Source: Variovorax jilinensis (GTDB lineage: Bacteria > Pseudomonadota > Gammaproteobacteria > Burkholderiales > Burkholderiaceae_C). From it: a stretch of DNA of 64,000 nt. The position numbers were made by a program, and so were the translations under genes. Positions 27,956-37,027 of this stretch are shown here, one piece after another. The notes below the pieces were generated by a model that was given only the letters and a program-made list of their open reading frames with translations, ran no database searches and was not told the origin of the DNA. How positions within the stretch are numbered: position 1 is the first letter of the stretch; every line of letters starts with the position of its first letter. Where the stretch lies: positions 256,001 to 320,000 of the forward strand of contig NZ_JASZYQ010000002.1 of the NCBI RefSeq assembly GCF_030316885.1, given 5' to 3'.

Positions 27956-28180
27956 ATGAGTCCACTGCAAATGTTCCTGCCCGCCTCCGAGCCCGCGCGC
28001 AGCGAGGCCCTGGCCCATTTCCTCAAGACGCACCAGCTGCCGAGACATCTGGTCCGCGGCCTCGCGCGCGGCGGCATAGGCAAACGCGGCGGCGATGGCG
28101 TCGTGCAACAGATGCAGCAGCAGCAGGAGGTCCCCTCTCCGGGCCCGCTCGACGACGATTTCCGCTTCCAGGTCGGCTGA
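27956..28180 (+). CDS. Small hypothetical protein
   Basis: A 74-residue reading frame (start MSPLQMFLPASEPARSEAL) with the G/C-rich third codon positions typical of real genes here, and GGGG shortly before the ATG. It has a Gln-rich stretch and no recognised domain. The opposite strand is also open across much of this stretch, so strand is not certain. The 530 bp between the membrane-protein gene and greB hold nothing else I can support. Confidence 0.4.
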   Translation: MSPLQMFLPASEPARSEALAHFLKTHQLPRHLVRGLARGGIGKRGGDGVVQQMQQQQEVPSPGPLDDDFRFQVG

Positions 28181-28283
28181 CAAAGGCGGCCCGCTTGCGG
28201 CCGTCACCGGTATCTTCTGTATCCGTTCGCATCTGCCGCGCCTGCGGCGGGGGCCGGCTTGCGCGTGCCACGACAATCGCGCG

Positions 28284-28847
28284 ATGAGCAAGGCATTCAC
28301 GAAGGAAAGCGACGGCGGCGACGACGAAGGCGACGAGGGCCCGGCGCTGCCGCCGTTGCCCGCGGGCAGCAAGAACTACATGACGCCCGGCGGCTATGGC
28401 CGGCTGCGCGCCGAACTGCTCGACCTGATGGACAACGAGCGCCCCAAGGTGGTCGAGGCCGTGCACTGGGCCGCCAAGAACGGCGACCGCTCCGAGAACG
28501 GCGACTACCTCTACGGCAAGAAGCGCCTGCGCGAAATCGATCGCCGCATCCGCTTCCTGACCAAGAGGCTCGAGGTCGCCGAGGTCACCGATCCTTCGGT
28601 GCACGCCGGCAGCGACCAGGTGTTCTTCGGCGCCACGGTGCGCTATGCCGACGAGCAGGGCGAGGAGCGCGAAGTGACCATTCTCGGCATCGACGAGGCC
28701 AACAGCGCCGAGGCGCAGGTCAGCTGGATCTCGCCGATCGCGCGTGCGCTTCTGAAGGCGCGCGAAGGCGATGTGGTGAAGCTTGCGACGCCGCTCGGCG
28801 TGCGCGAGATCGAGGTGCTCGACGTGCGCTATCCGGCACCGGCCTGA
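28284..28847 (+). CDS. greB: Transcription elongation factor GreB
   Basis: Rescues backtracked RNA polymerase by stimulating cleavage of the nascent RNA. The 187 residues comprise an acidic, Gly/Asp-rich N-terminal extension of about 25 residues, then the coiled-coil domain (TPGGYGRLRAELLDL to about 100) with the NGDRSENGDYLYGKKRLREID tip, and the FKBP-like C-terminal domain. The tip has the two acidic residues needed for cleavage. It converges on spoT with 18 bp between stops. The extension is longer than in E. coli GreB (158 residues). Confidence 0.93.
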   Translation: MSKAFTKESDGGDDEGDEGPALPPLPAGSKNYMTPGGYGRLRAELLDLMDNERPKVVEAVHWAAKNGDRSENGDYLYGKKRLREIDRRIRFLTKRLEVAEVTDPSVHAGSDQVFFGATVRYADEQGEEREVTILGIDEANSAEAQVSWISPIARALLKAREGDVVKLATPLGVREIEVLDVRYPAPA

Positions 28848-28865
28848 GGGGGCGGCGCCCCGCGC

Positions 28866-31118
28866 TCAGGGCGCCGGCACGGTGCGCGAGGCCGCGATCA
28901 CCGAGGAGGTGCGGCGCGCGGCGCGCAGCACGGCATCGAGGTGCGTGCGGTCGCGCACCGCGATCACGAAGCGCAGGTCGGTCGAATCCTGCGGCGTCTC
29001 GTCGGCCATCTCCACATGCGTGATGTCGGCCTCGGCATCGGCCAGCGTGGCTGCGACGCGGGCCAGCACGCCCTTGTCGTTGCGCACCGTGATGACGACG
29101 CCGGTCTCGAAGGTGCGCACCGGATCGTCGGCCCACTCGACCGCGAAGAAGCGCTCGCTGTCCTTGTAGCGCAGCCGCTGGCCGACGCCGCATTCGCCGG
29201 TGTGGACCACCAGGCCCTCGCCGTGCCCCAGGTAGCCCACGATCGGATCGCCGGGAATCGGCCGGCAGCAGAGCGCAAAGCGCACCGAGGAGTTCTCGCT
29301 GCCGTCGAGCGTGACCGCGCCCTGCGTCACCGCCTCGTGCGCAGTGAAGCGCTCGCGGCTCAGCATGAGGGCGTCGGGCTTCTCGCCGCGCTCGCCCATC
29401 AGCGCCACGAGCCGCTTGGCGACGATGGTGGCGATGCGCTTGCCGAGCCCGATGTCGGTCAGCAGTTCGGCGCGCGTGCGGTTGCCGGTAAAGCGCAGCA
29501 GCTTCTCCCACACCTGCTGGTGGTCGGCGTCGTCCTCGGGCAGGGTGCCCAGCCCTTCGGCGCGCAGCGCCTGCGCGAGCAGCTTCTCGCCCAGACCTTC
29601 GGATTCGGCATGGGCCAGGGTCTTGAGGTAGTGGCGGATCTTGGAACGGGCGCGGCCCGTGCGAACGAAGCCGAGCCAGGCCGGGTTGGGCGTCGACACC
29701 GGCGCCGTGACGATCTCGACCACGTCGCCGTTCTTGAGCTCGGTGCGCAGCGGCACCTGGTCGCCGTTGATGCGCGCGGCCGAGGTGTGATCGCCGATGT
29801 TGCTGTGGATGGCATAGGCGAAGTCCACCACCGTGGCGCCGCGCGGCAGCGCCATGATCTGGCTCTTGGGCGTGAAGACGTAGACCGCGTCGGGAAACAG
29901 GTCGACCTTGACGTGGTCCCAGAACTCGGCCGCGTCGCGGGTCTCGTCCTGGATGTCGAGCAGCGACTGCAGCCACTTGGCGCCCAGCCGTTCGCTGGTC
30001 GCGGCGGCCGGATCGGCAGCCTTGTAGAGCCAGTGCGCCGCCACGCCCGATTCGGCCACCACGTGCATCGCCTCGGTGCGCAGCTGGAACTCGACGTTGA
30101 CGCCCGAAGGGCCCACCAGCGTGGTGTGCAGCGACTGATAGCCGTTGAGCTTGGCGATCGCGATGTGGTCCTTGAACTTGCCGGGCAGCGGCTTGTACAT
30201 CTGGTGCAGGATGCCCAGGCCCGTGTAGCAGGCGATCACGGTCGGCACGATGAGGCGGAAGCCGTAGATGTCGGTGACCTGGGCGAAGCTCAGGTGCTTG
30301 TCCTCCATCTTGCGGTAGATGGAATAGAGCGTCTTCTCGCGGCCCGCGATGCGCACGTTCATGTTGGCGGCCGCGAAGCCTGCCTCGAGCTCGCCCTGCA
30401 CCTTCTGGATCAGATCGCGGCGGCGCCCGCGCGCCTTGGACACGGCCTTGGACAGCACGGCGTAGCGCCAGGGCCGCATGTGGCGGAACGACAGGTCCTG
30501 CAGTTCGCGATAGGTCTGGTTGAGGCCCAGGCGGTGCGCGATCGGCGCGTAGATCTCGAGCGTCTCGCTCGAGATGCGGGTCCATTTCTCGCGCGGCGCA
30601 TCGTCGAGCGTGCGCATGTTGTGGGTGCGGTCGGCCAGCTTGACCAGGATCACGCGCACGTCGCGCGCCATCGCGAGCAGCATCTTGCGGAAGGACTCGG
30701 CCTGGTTTTCCTCGCGCGTGTTGAAGCGCAGCTTGTCGAGCTTGGTGAGGCCGTCGACCAGTTCGGCCACCGGGGCGCCGAAGCGCTCGATCAGTTCGGA
30801 CTTGGTGACGCCGCAGTCCTCGATGGCGTCGTGCAGCAGTGCCGCCATGAGCGCCTGGGCGTCGAGCTTCCATTCGGCGCACTGCGCCGCGACCGCGATC
30901 GGATGGGTGATGTAGGGCTCGCCGCTGTTGCGCAGCTGGCCCAGGTGGGCCTCGTCGGCGAAGCGGTAGGCCCGGCGGACCTGGTCGATGTCCTCGGGCG
31001 AAAGGTAGTCGAGCCGGTCGGTCAGGGCCGCGAAACTGGCGGCGGCCGCATTCAGCGCCGCGGGGCTCGGCCGCTGTGCTGAAGGGGGCCCCGACTGGGG
31101 CTTGACGACCGCGCTCAT
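28866..31118 (-). CDS. spoT: Bifunctional (p)ppGpp synthetase/hydrolase
   Basis: Makes and degrades the stringent-response alarmone. The 750-residue RelA/SpoT protein has an HD hydrolase domain (H72, and H96-D97 in LLHDAIED) and a synthetase domain with KFKD before YQSLHTTLVGPSG; this basic R/K-X-K-D loop is typical of bifunctional SpoT/Rel rather than RelA. A TGS domain follows (TPKSQIMALPRGATVVDFAY) and a C-terminal ACT domain. The start MSAVVKPQ at 31118 is preferred over an upstream codon that lies close to the hairpins. The order gmk-rpoZ-spoT matches other proteobacteria. Confidence 0.95.
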   Translation of the reverse strand: MSAVVKPQSGPPSAQRPSPAALNAAAASFAALTDRLDYLSPEDIDQVRRAYRFADEAHLGQLRNSGEPYITHPIAVAAQCAEWKLDAQALMAALLHDAIEDCGVTKSELIERFGAPVAELVDGLTKLDKLRFNTREENQAESFRKMLLAMARDVRVILVKLADRTHNMRTLDDAPREKWTRISSETLEIYAPIAHRLGLNQTYRELQDLSFRHMRPWRYAVLSKAVSKARGRRRDLIQKVQGELEAGFAAANMNVRIAGREKTLYSIYRKMEDKHLSFAQVTDIYGFRLIVPTVIACYTGLGILHQMYKPLPGKFKDHIAIAKLNGYQSLHTTLVGPSGVNVEFQLRTEAMHVVAESGVAAHWLYKAADPAAATSERLGAKWLQSLLDIQDETRDAAEFWDHVKVDLFPDAVYVFTPKSQIMALPRGATVVDFAYAIHSNIGDHTSAARINGDQVPLRTELKNGDVVEIVTAPVSTPNPAWLGFVRTGRARSKIRHYLKTLAHAESEGLGEKLLAQALRAEGLGTLPEDDADHQQVWEKLLRFTGNRTRAELLTDIGLGKRIATIVAKRLVALMGERGEKPDALMLSRERFTAHEAVTQGAVTLDGSENSSVRFALCCRPIPGDPIVGYLGHGEGLVVHTGECGVGQRLRYKDSERFFAVEWADDPVRTFETGVVITVRNDKGVLARVAATLADAEADITHVEMADETPQDSTDLRFVIAVRDRTHLDAVLRAARRTSSVIAASRTVPAP

Positions 31119-31140
31119 GCCTTGCACTTTAGCAAGGCAG

Positions 31141-31188
31141 CGCCTGAGACGCATTCAGGCGCAAAAAAAGCACCGCGAAGGGTGCTTT
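31141..31188 (-). terminator. Double hairpin terminator between rpoZ and spoT
   Basis: On the minus strand an 8-bp hairpin (31181-31188 with 31167-31174) runs into a run of Ts (31163-31169), a good intrinsic terminator after rpoZ. Immediately beyond it is a perfect 7-bp inverted repeat CGCCTGA-N7-TCAGGCG (31141-31161). spoT therefore probably depends on read-through or its own promoter. Confidence 0.8.
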
Positions 31189-31210
31189 CTTGTTGCACGA
31201 GGGCGTCAAC

Positions 31211-31414
31211 TCAGCCCGGTACCTTCTTGAGCATCTCGAGGCCGATCTTGCCTTCGGCGATTTCGCGCAGCGCGGTCACGGCCGGCTTGTTCTTGCTCTC
31301 GATCTTGGGCGCGTGGCCCTGGCTCAGCATGCGCGCGCGGTAGGTTGCGGCGAGCACAAGCTGGAAGCGGTTCGGGATGTGGACGAGACAATCTTCGACG
31401 GTGATGCGGGCCAT
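31211..31414 (-). CDS. rpoZ: RNA polymerase omega subunit
   Basis: The 67-residue omega subunit that binds beta-prime and assists polymerase assembly; in E. coli it is needed for ppGpp site 1. It starts [20 protein letters not shown], a near-invariant family N-terminus, and contains [17 protein letters not shown]. Located between gmk and spoT, 34 bp after gmk. Confidence 0.96.
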   Translation of the reverse strand: MARITVEDCLVHIPNRFQLVLAATYRARMLSQGHAPKIESKNKPAVTALREIAEGKIGLEMLKKVPG

Positions 31415-31448
31415 GAGAGGATCTTTCGGTGTGCGGACGAGGGGCTAA

Positions 31449-32069
31449 TCAGGGGATGTTCAGCGCCGCGAACGTGTCGGCGCGAGCGCGGCGCTGGGCG
31501 GAATACCGCAGCCGCTGAGCGTGGACGATCGCTTTCAGGTCGAAAAGTGCGCGCTCAAATACCTCGTTGATTATAACGAAGTCGAATTCCCCGGCGCGCG
31601 CCATCTCCTCGGCGGCGTTGGCGAGCCGCAATTCGATGATCGAGGCACTGTCCTCGCCGCGGCGCTCGAGCCGCGAGCGCAGTTCTTCCCAGCTCGGCGG
31701 CAGGATGAAGATCATCACGGCATTGGCGAAGGTCTTGCGGATCTGCAGCGCGCCCTGGAAGTCGATCTCGAGGATCACGTCGGCGCCCTGCGCGATGCGT
31801 TCCTCGATCGCCTTCTTCGAGGTGCCGTAGCGCTGGCCGTGCACGTGCGCCCATTCGACGAAGGCGTCGCCCTCGACCATGGCGTCGAACTCCGGGTGCG
31901 AGGCGAAGAAGTATTCGCGGCCGTGCTTCTCCTGGCCGCGCGGCGGGCGCGTGGTGTGCGAGACCGAGGGCTGGACGGCCGAGTCGAGCTCCATCAGCGC
32001 CTTGACCAGGCTCGATTTGCCGGCGCCGCTCGGTGCAGCGACCACGAAGATGTTGCCGGGATAGTCCAT
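31449..32069 (-). CDS. gmk: Guanylate kinase
   Basis: Converts GMP to GDP, linking purine synthesis to the GTP and ppGpp pools handled by the neighbouring spoT. The 206-residue protein has P-loop PSGAGKS (13-19), the GMP-binding [21 protein letters not shown] region, and [15 protein letters not shown] (Walker B-like). First gene of gmk-rpoZ; the WYL regulator gene lies 44 bp upstream in the same orientation. Confidence 0.96.
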   Translation of the reverse strand: MDYPGNIFVVAAPSGAGKSSLVKALMELDSAVQPSVSHTTRPPRGQEKHGREYFFASHPEFDAMVEGDAFVEWAHVHGQRYGTSKKAIEERIAQGADVILEIDFQGALQIRKTFANAVMIFILPPSWEELRSRLERRGEDSASIIELRLANAAEEMARAGEFDFVIINEVFERALFDLKAIVHAQRLRYSAQRRARADTFAALNIP

Positions 32070-32113
32070 GGATGCTTTGTTCGATGCCCCGCAGCCCAGG
32101 CGCGAGGCGGGCC

Positions 32114-33076
32114 TCAGCGGCCGGATTCCGGGGTGGCGTCGCGTTGGCGGGAACCTGCGAGTTTATCAGCCGGGCTTGCAGGACCCGGGGGGCGGTAGCC
32201 GGGCGCCAGCAGCGCATTGGCGGCGCCGTAGAGCACCAGCGGGTCGGCCAGGGCCAGCGCATATTCGGGCCCGCGCAGGCGATGGCCCGGCGAGCAGTCG
32301 ACGTTCCAGCGCCGGAGCATGTAGCCGGCATTGGCCGCGCGCACCCGGATGCGCAGCACGCCGTCGGCCATGTCGTAGTCGCGGCGGATCACTTCGGGGC
32401 GCGGGTGCGAGGGATGGGGCACCAGATCGAGTTCGACGATGCGGCTCCACTGCACGTCGTGCTCGGCGGTCTCGGTGGGCGCCACCTCGTCGTCCTCGAG
32501 CAGCCGCGGCGATTCGATCCGGGTCAGCACGAAGTCGCGGAATTCGGCCGACTTGCGGTCGAAGGCCCGGACATGCCAGCGCACGCCCGAATCGACCAGC
32601 GCGAAAGGCACCAGTTCGCGTTCGCCGGGCTCGCCCGACAGCGAGTGGTAGATCACGCGCAGCGCGCGGCCGCGGTGGATCGCGCGCGTGACGGGCGCCA
32701 GCACCTCCATGCGGGGCACGCTGAGCGCGCTCGGGATCTCGCAGCGCACCAGCGGCGAAAGCGCGTCGTCCGCGCCCTGGCCGAAGCCCTGCGACAAGGC
32801 GCTCAGCACGCGCTGGGGCGCATGGTCGAACAGCGGCGTGAACGAGGCGCTCGGCAGATAGAGCTTGCGCGTGCCGTCGAATTCGAGGTTGCCGGGCGCG
32901 GCTTCGCGATATTGGGCGATGTCGCGCGTGGCCCCGGCCGGGCCGGTGCCGAAGCGGCCCACGAGGTCGGACCGCCGCAGCTCGCCGAGGAAGTAGAGCC
33001 GGAAGTCGATGTACGACAGGCGCTCGACCAACGCGCGCGAAAGCGTCGGCAGGAGCGGCTGGAAGGTCTGCGGCAT
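32114..33076 (-). CDS. WYL-domain transcriptional regulator (BrxR/CapW-like)
   Basis: A 320-residue regulator. The N-terminal winged helix-turn-helix includes [20 protein letters not shown] and a [15 protein letters not shown] recognition region (about 56-70). The WYL domain (about 120-205) has [20 protein letters not shown], and a C-terminal WCX-type extension follows. This layout matches BrxR/CapW repressors that guard phage-defence loci. It is divergent, 108 bp apart, from the SbcDC-like/recCBD operon, so control of that operon is likely by analogy. An in-frame codon 39 nt upstream is less likely as start than the ATG at 33076. Confidence 0.88.
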   Translation of the reverse strand: MPQTFQPLLPTLSRALVERLSYIDFRLYFLGELRRSDLVGRFGTGPAGATRDIAQYREAAPGNLEFDGTRKLYLPSASFTPLFDHAPQRVLSALSQGFGQGADDALSPLVRCEIPSALSVPRMEVLAPVTRAIHRGRALRVIYHSLSGEPGERELVPFALVDSGVRWHVRAFDRKSAEFRDFVLTRIESPRLLEDDEVAPTETAEHDVQWSRIVELDLVPHPSHPRPEVIRRDYDMADGVLRIRVRAANAGYMLRRWNVDCSPGHRLRGPEYALALADPLVLYGAANALLAPGYRPPGPASPADKLAGSRQRDATPESGR

Positions 33077-33184
33077 GGCTCGGATGGTAACCTGATCGCG
33101 ATAAGAAAAGATCAAAAAGACAACTTAATCTAATCAAAATGATGATGTAATGGCGGCAAGGCACAACGAACCGGCACCCGCACC
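33077..33184. promoter_or_regulatory. AT-rich divergent control region
   Basis: The 108 bp between the WYL gene and the SbcD-like gene are strikingly AT-rich for this genome around 33097-33151, with ATCGCGAT (8-bp palindrome near 33096) and repeated TAATC/GATGATG runs. It must hold both promoters and is the obvious place for the WYL operator. I cannot define one -35/-10 pair confidently; TGTAAT at 33146-33151 is a candidate -10 for the plus strand. Confidence 0.5.
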
Positions 33185-34342
33185 ATGACCCGCTTCCTCC
33201 ATACCGCCGACTGGCAGATCGGCCGCCAGTTCGCCACCTTCGACCCCGAGCACGCGCCGATCCTGGCCGAGGCGCGCATCGCGGCGGTCGAGCGGCTGGC
33301 CGCGCTGGCGACCGAGCAGGGGGTCGACGCCGTGCTGGTGGCGGGCGACGTCTTCGATGCCCAGACCGTGTCCGAGCGCACCGTGCGCCGGCTCTTCAAT
33401 GCGCTCGCGGGCTTCGCGGGTCCGTGGATCCTGATTCCGGGCAACCACGACGCCGCGCTGGCCGAGAGCGTCTGGACGCGCGCGCAGCGGCTGGGCGCCG
33501 TGCCGCCGAACGCCCATCTGCTTCTGAAGCCCGAAGTGCGGCTGTTCGAGGCCCAGGGCTTTGCCGTGCTGCCGGCGCCGCTCACGCAGCGCCATACCTA
33601 CAACGACCTCACGGCCTGGTTCGATGGCGCCGAGACGCCGCCAGGGCTGCTGCGCATCGGCCTCGGCCACGGCAGCGTGCAGGGCATCCTGGCCGAAGGC
33701 ATCGACTCGACCAATCCGCTGGCGCCCGAGCGCGCCGCGAGCGCGCGGCTCGACTACCTCGCGCTCGGCGACTGGCACGGCTGCAAGCGCATCGATGCGC
33801 GCACCTGGTATGCCGGCACGCCCGAACCCGACCGCTTCAAGGCCAACGACGCCGGCCACGCACTGCTCGTGGAGATCGAGGCGCCGGGCGCCGAGCCGCG
33901 GGTCACGCCGCTGGCGGTCGGTCGTTTTCGCTGGCATCAGCTGGTCGCACAGCTGCATGTCGCGAGCGATGTCGAGCTGCTGCTCGAGCAACTGGCCCGC
34001 CTCGGCGCCGCGGACGTCGTGGACCTGCGCGTGCACGGGCGCATCGACCTCGCGGGCCGGCAACGGCTGCAGGCGGCCATCGGCAGCGCCGAGGCCCGGG
34101 CGCGGCACCTGCAGGCCGATCTCGCGGCGCTCCAGCTGGTGCCGACCGACGAGGACATCGCGAACCTGCAGGCCGACGGCTACCTCGGCGACGTGATCGC
34201 CGAACTGCGCGCGGCGCAAGGCGGTGCCGATGCGCATCAGGCGCAGGTCGCGCAGCAGGCGCTGGCGCTGCTGACCACCGCGCTGGTGCAGCGCGCGCCA
34301 GCCGTGCCCTTGCTGCAGACCACCGAGGCGACCGCGGCATGA
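33185..34342 (+). CDS. SbcD/Mre11-like DNA repair exonuclease
   Basis: A 385-residue calcineurin-like metallophosphoesterase. Metal-binding motifs are HTADWQIG (6-13), GDVFD (54-58), GNHD (86-89), GHGSVQG and GDWHG, the full Mre11/SbcD set. The C-terminal 130 residues are helical and probably contact the partner ATPase encoded next. It resembles YhaO-type nucleases more than classical SbcD because the capping domain is different. Its stop overlaps the next start by ATGA, so the two proteins are probably made together as a complex. Confidence 0.88.
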   Translation: MTRFLHTADWQIGRQFATFDPEHAPILAEARIAAVERLAALATEQGVDAVLVAGDVFDAQTVSERTVRRLFNALAGFAGPWILIPGNHDAALAESVWTRAQRLGAVPPNAHLLLKPEVRLFEAQGFAVLPAPLTQRHTYNDLTAWFDGAETPPGLLRIGLGHGSVQGILAEGIDSTNPLAPERAASARLDYLALGDWHGCKRIDARTWYAGTPEPDRFKANDAGHALLVEIEAPGAEPRVTPLAVGRFRWHQLVAQLHVASDVELLLEQLARLGAADVVDLRVHGRIDLAGRQRLQAAIGSAEARARHLQADLAALQLVPTDEDIANLQADGYLGDVIAELRAAQGGADAHQAQVAQQALALLTTALVQRAPAVPLLQTTEATAA

Positions 34343-37008
34343 GCCATCTTCAGATCACCCGCCTGCGCGTCGAGCAGCTGCGGCGCTTTCGCCAGCCGCT
34401 CGAACTGCGTGACTTCGAGCCCGGGCTCAACATCCTCACGGCGCCCAACGAGGCCGGCAAGAGCACGCTGGTGCGCGCGATCCGCGCCGCCTTCTTCGAG
34501 CGCCATCGCTCGACCGTGGTCGACGACCTGCGCCCCTGGGGCGAAGGCAGTGGCGCGGCGCCGCAGGTCGAGCTCGACTTCCTGCTCGACGGCCAGCCGC
34601 ACGAGCTGGTCAAGAGCTTCCTGGGAAAGAAGCGCTGCACGCTGCGCATCGGCGTGCGCACGCTCGACGGCGTCGATGCCGAGGACCACTTGGCGCAGCG
34701 CTTCGGCTTCGCGTTCGCGACCAAGGGCGCCAGCAAGCCCGAGCACTGGGGCATTCCCGGCCTGCTGTGGATCGAGCAGGGCAGCGGCCAGGTGCTCGAT
34801 GTCGATCCCGCGCGCGACCACCTTCACGACGCGCTGCAGGGGCAGGTAGGGGCGGTCGCGGGTTCGCTGGCGGCCACCGGCGGCGACGAACTGCTCGAGC
34901 AGTTTCGTGCGCAGCGCAACGAACTGCTGACGCAGGCGACGGGCAAGCCCAGGGGCGCGTACGAGGAAGCGGTGAAGCTCTCGGCCGCGCTCGAAGCCGA
35001 GGTCGCGGCGCTCGACATCCAGATCGCCGGCTACCGTGAGCAGGTCGACCAGCTGGCCGCGCTGCGCCAGCAGCATCTTGCCGACGAGGCGGCGCAGCCC
35101 TGGGAGGCGCTGCGCGAGGCGCTGGCCGACGCACGCCGTCGCCAGCAGGCGCTCGAGGCCAGCCAGGCACAGCTGGAGGCCGATCGCGTCCGCCTGCTGC
35201 AGATCGACGGCACGCGTGGGCTGCTCGCAAAGGAGCTCGAGGGCTTCGCGCGCCAGCAGTCCGATGCGGCAGCACGCGAACTTGCGCTGGCACAGGCTGC
35301 AGAGCAGTTGCGGCTCGCCGATGCCGCGCTGGCCACGGCACGCGGGCATGCGCAGGCGGCCCGGGTGCGCGCCGACGCCGCGCGCGTGGCAGCGCGCCTG
35401 GCCCGGCAGCAGGGGCAGCACGCCAGCCTCTTGCAGCAGCTCCGGCAGGCACAGGCCGAAGCGAGCCGCAGCGGCGAGGCGCTGCAGCGAGCCGACGCGG
35501 CGCAGCAGCGCATGGTGGCGGTGCGCGCAGGCGCGGCCGCCATGCCCGCGATCGGCCGCGCCCAGGTGCAGCGACTGCTGGATCTCGAACGCACCGCACG
35601 CGATGCCGCACTGCGGCGCGAGGCCGTGGCGACAAGGCTGCAGTACGAACTGCCGGAGGGTCAGGCGCTGGCCCTCCAGATCGGCGGCCAGGAGCTCGCG
35701 TTGCGCGCGCGCGGCGAGCGGCTGCTCGACGCGCCGACCACGCTCGCGCTGCCCGGCGGCGGTACGCTGGTCATCACGCCGGGCGGCGAAGACCTGGCGC
35801 AACTGGCCCGCAGCCACGACGAGGCGCGCCACGACCTGCAGGCGGCGCTGGCCGCGCTCGGCGTGGCCGATCCGGCCGAGGCCCAGGCGCGGCTGGCGGC
35901 TGCGGCCGACCGGGCCGCGCAGGTCAAACTCGCCGAGCAGGCTTTCGCGATCGTGGCGCCGAAGGGCCTGGAGCCATTGCGCATGGCGCAGGCCGAAGCC
36001 CAGGCGCGCATCGATGCAGCACAGCAGGCGCTGGCAGGCCTGCCGGCCGCCGCGCCTGCCGATGCCGTGCTGGCGCCCGAGCAGGCCGAGGCCGAGCAGG
36101 ACACGGCCGCCGCCGGCGAAGCCACGAGCACGGCCGCGCTGGCCGAGGCGCAGCGTCGCCAGGCTGCGGCGCAAAGCCTGCGCGACACCGCGCAGCGGGA
36201 GCATCTCGCGGCCCAGGCCGCGCTGTCCGATCCGGCACGCGCGCAGCGACAGGCCGAGGTCCGGCAGCAGCTGCTGGCCGGCACCGCCGAGCACGATGCG
36301 CTGGCCGCGCGCGTCGCGGCGGCCGGCGACGCGGTGCGCGCGGCCCGGCCCGACATCGTGGCCCAGGACATCGATCGGCTGCAGCGCAGCATCGAGCAGC
36401 TGACGCGCAACCACCAGCAGCGCCGCGAGCACCTCCTGCTGCTCGAGAACACCCTTCAGCAGGCCGGCGCCCAGGGGCTCGAGGAGCAGCGCGATGCGCT
36501 GGCAGGCCGGCTCGGCCAGGCGCAGCGCCGCCATGCCGAGCTGCAGCGCCGCGCCGAGGCGCTCGACCTGCTGTGCCGCATGCTCGACGCCCGCCGCCAG
36601 GCCACGCTCGCGCGCCTGCAGGCGCCGCTGCAGGCGCGCCTTGCGCACTACCTGCCGCTGCTGCTTCCGGGCGCCAGCCTGCAGATGGACGAGGGCTTGG
36701 CACCCGGCACGCTGAGCCGGCCGCAGGCCGGCGGCGCCACCGAATCGGGCCCGACGCGGGAGCTGAGCTTCGGCGCCCGCGAGCAGCTCGGCCTGATCAC
36801 CCGCTTCGCCTACGCCGACCTGCTGCAGCAGGCCGGCCGGCCGACGCTGCTGATCCTCGACGACGCGCTGGTCCACAGCGACGCGCCGCGGCTCGCGCAG
36901 ATGAAGCGCGTTCTCTTCGACGCCGCGCAGCGCCACCAGGTGCTGCTGTTCACCTGCCACCCGCAGAATTGGCAGGACATGGGCGTGGCCCTGCGCACGC
37001 TCAATTGA
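34339..37008 (+). CDS. SbcC/Rad50-like coiled-coil ATPase
   Basis: An 889-residue ABC-type ATPase with Walker A APNEAGKS (35-42) and a long Ala/Gln-rich coiled coil (about 200-760). The C-terminal signature LSFGAREQLGL and Walker B LLILDDALVHSD complete the site. No CXXC zinc hook is visible in the coiled coil, unlike SbcC/Rad50, which makes it YhaN-like. With the SbcD-like subunit it should open and nick or resect blocked DNA ends. It precedes recC by 19 bp. Confidence 0.87.
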   Translation: MSHLQITRLRVEQLRRFRQPLELRDFEPGLNILTAPNEAGKSTLVRAIRAAFFERHRSTVVDDLRPWGEGSGAAPQVELDFLLDGQPHELVKSFLGKKRCTLRIGVRTLDGVDAEDHLAQRFGFAFATKGASKPEHWGIPGLLWIEQGSGQVLDVDPARDHLHDALQGQVGAVAGSLAATGGDELLEQFRAQRNELLTQATGKPRGAYEEAVKLSAALEAEVAALDIQIAGYREQVDQLAALRQQHLADEAAQPWEALREALADARRRQQALEASQAQLEADRVRLLQIDGTRGLLAKELEGFARQQSDAAARELALAQAAEQLRLADAALATARGHAQAARVRADAARVAARLARQQGQHASLLQQLRQAQAEASRSGEALQRADAAQQRMVAVRAGAAAMPAIGRAQVQRLLDLERTARDAALRREAVATRLQYELPEGQALALQIGGQELALRARGERLLDAPTTLALPGGGTLVITPGGEDLAQLARSHDEARHDLQAALAALGVADPAEAQARLAAAADRAAQVKLAEQAFAIVAPKGLEPLRMAQAEAQARIDAAQQALAGLPAAAPADAVLAPEQAEAEQDTAAAGEATSTAALAEAQRRQAAAQSLRDTAQREHLAAQAALSDPARAQRQAEVRQQLLAGTAEHDALAARVAAAGDAVRAARPDIVAQDIDRLQRSIEQLTRNHQQRREHLLLLENTLQQAGAQGLEEQRDALAGRLGQAQRRHAELQRRAEALDLLCRMLDARRQATLARLQAPLQARLAHYLPLLLPGASLQMDEGLAPGTLSRPQAGGATESGPTRELSFGAREQLGLITRFAYADLLQQAGRPTLLILDDALVHSDAPRLAQMKRVLFDAAQRHQVLLFTCHPQNWQDMGVALRTLN

Positions 37009-37027
37009 ATTGCCTGCAATCCCCTCG

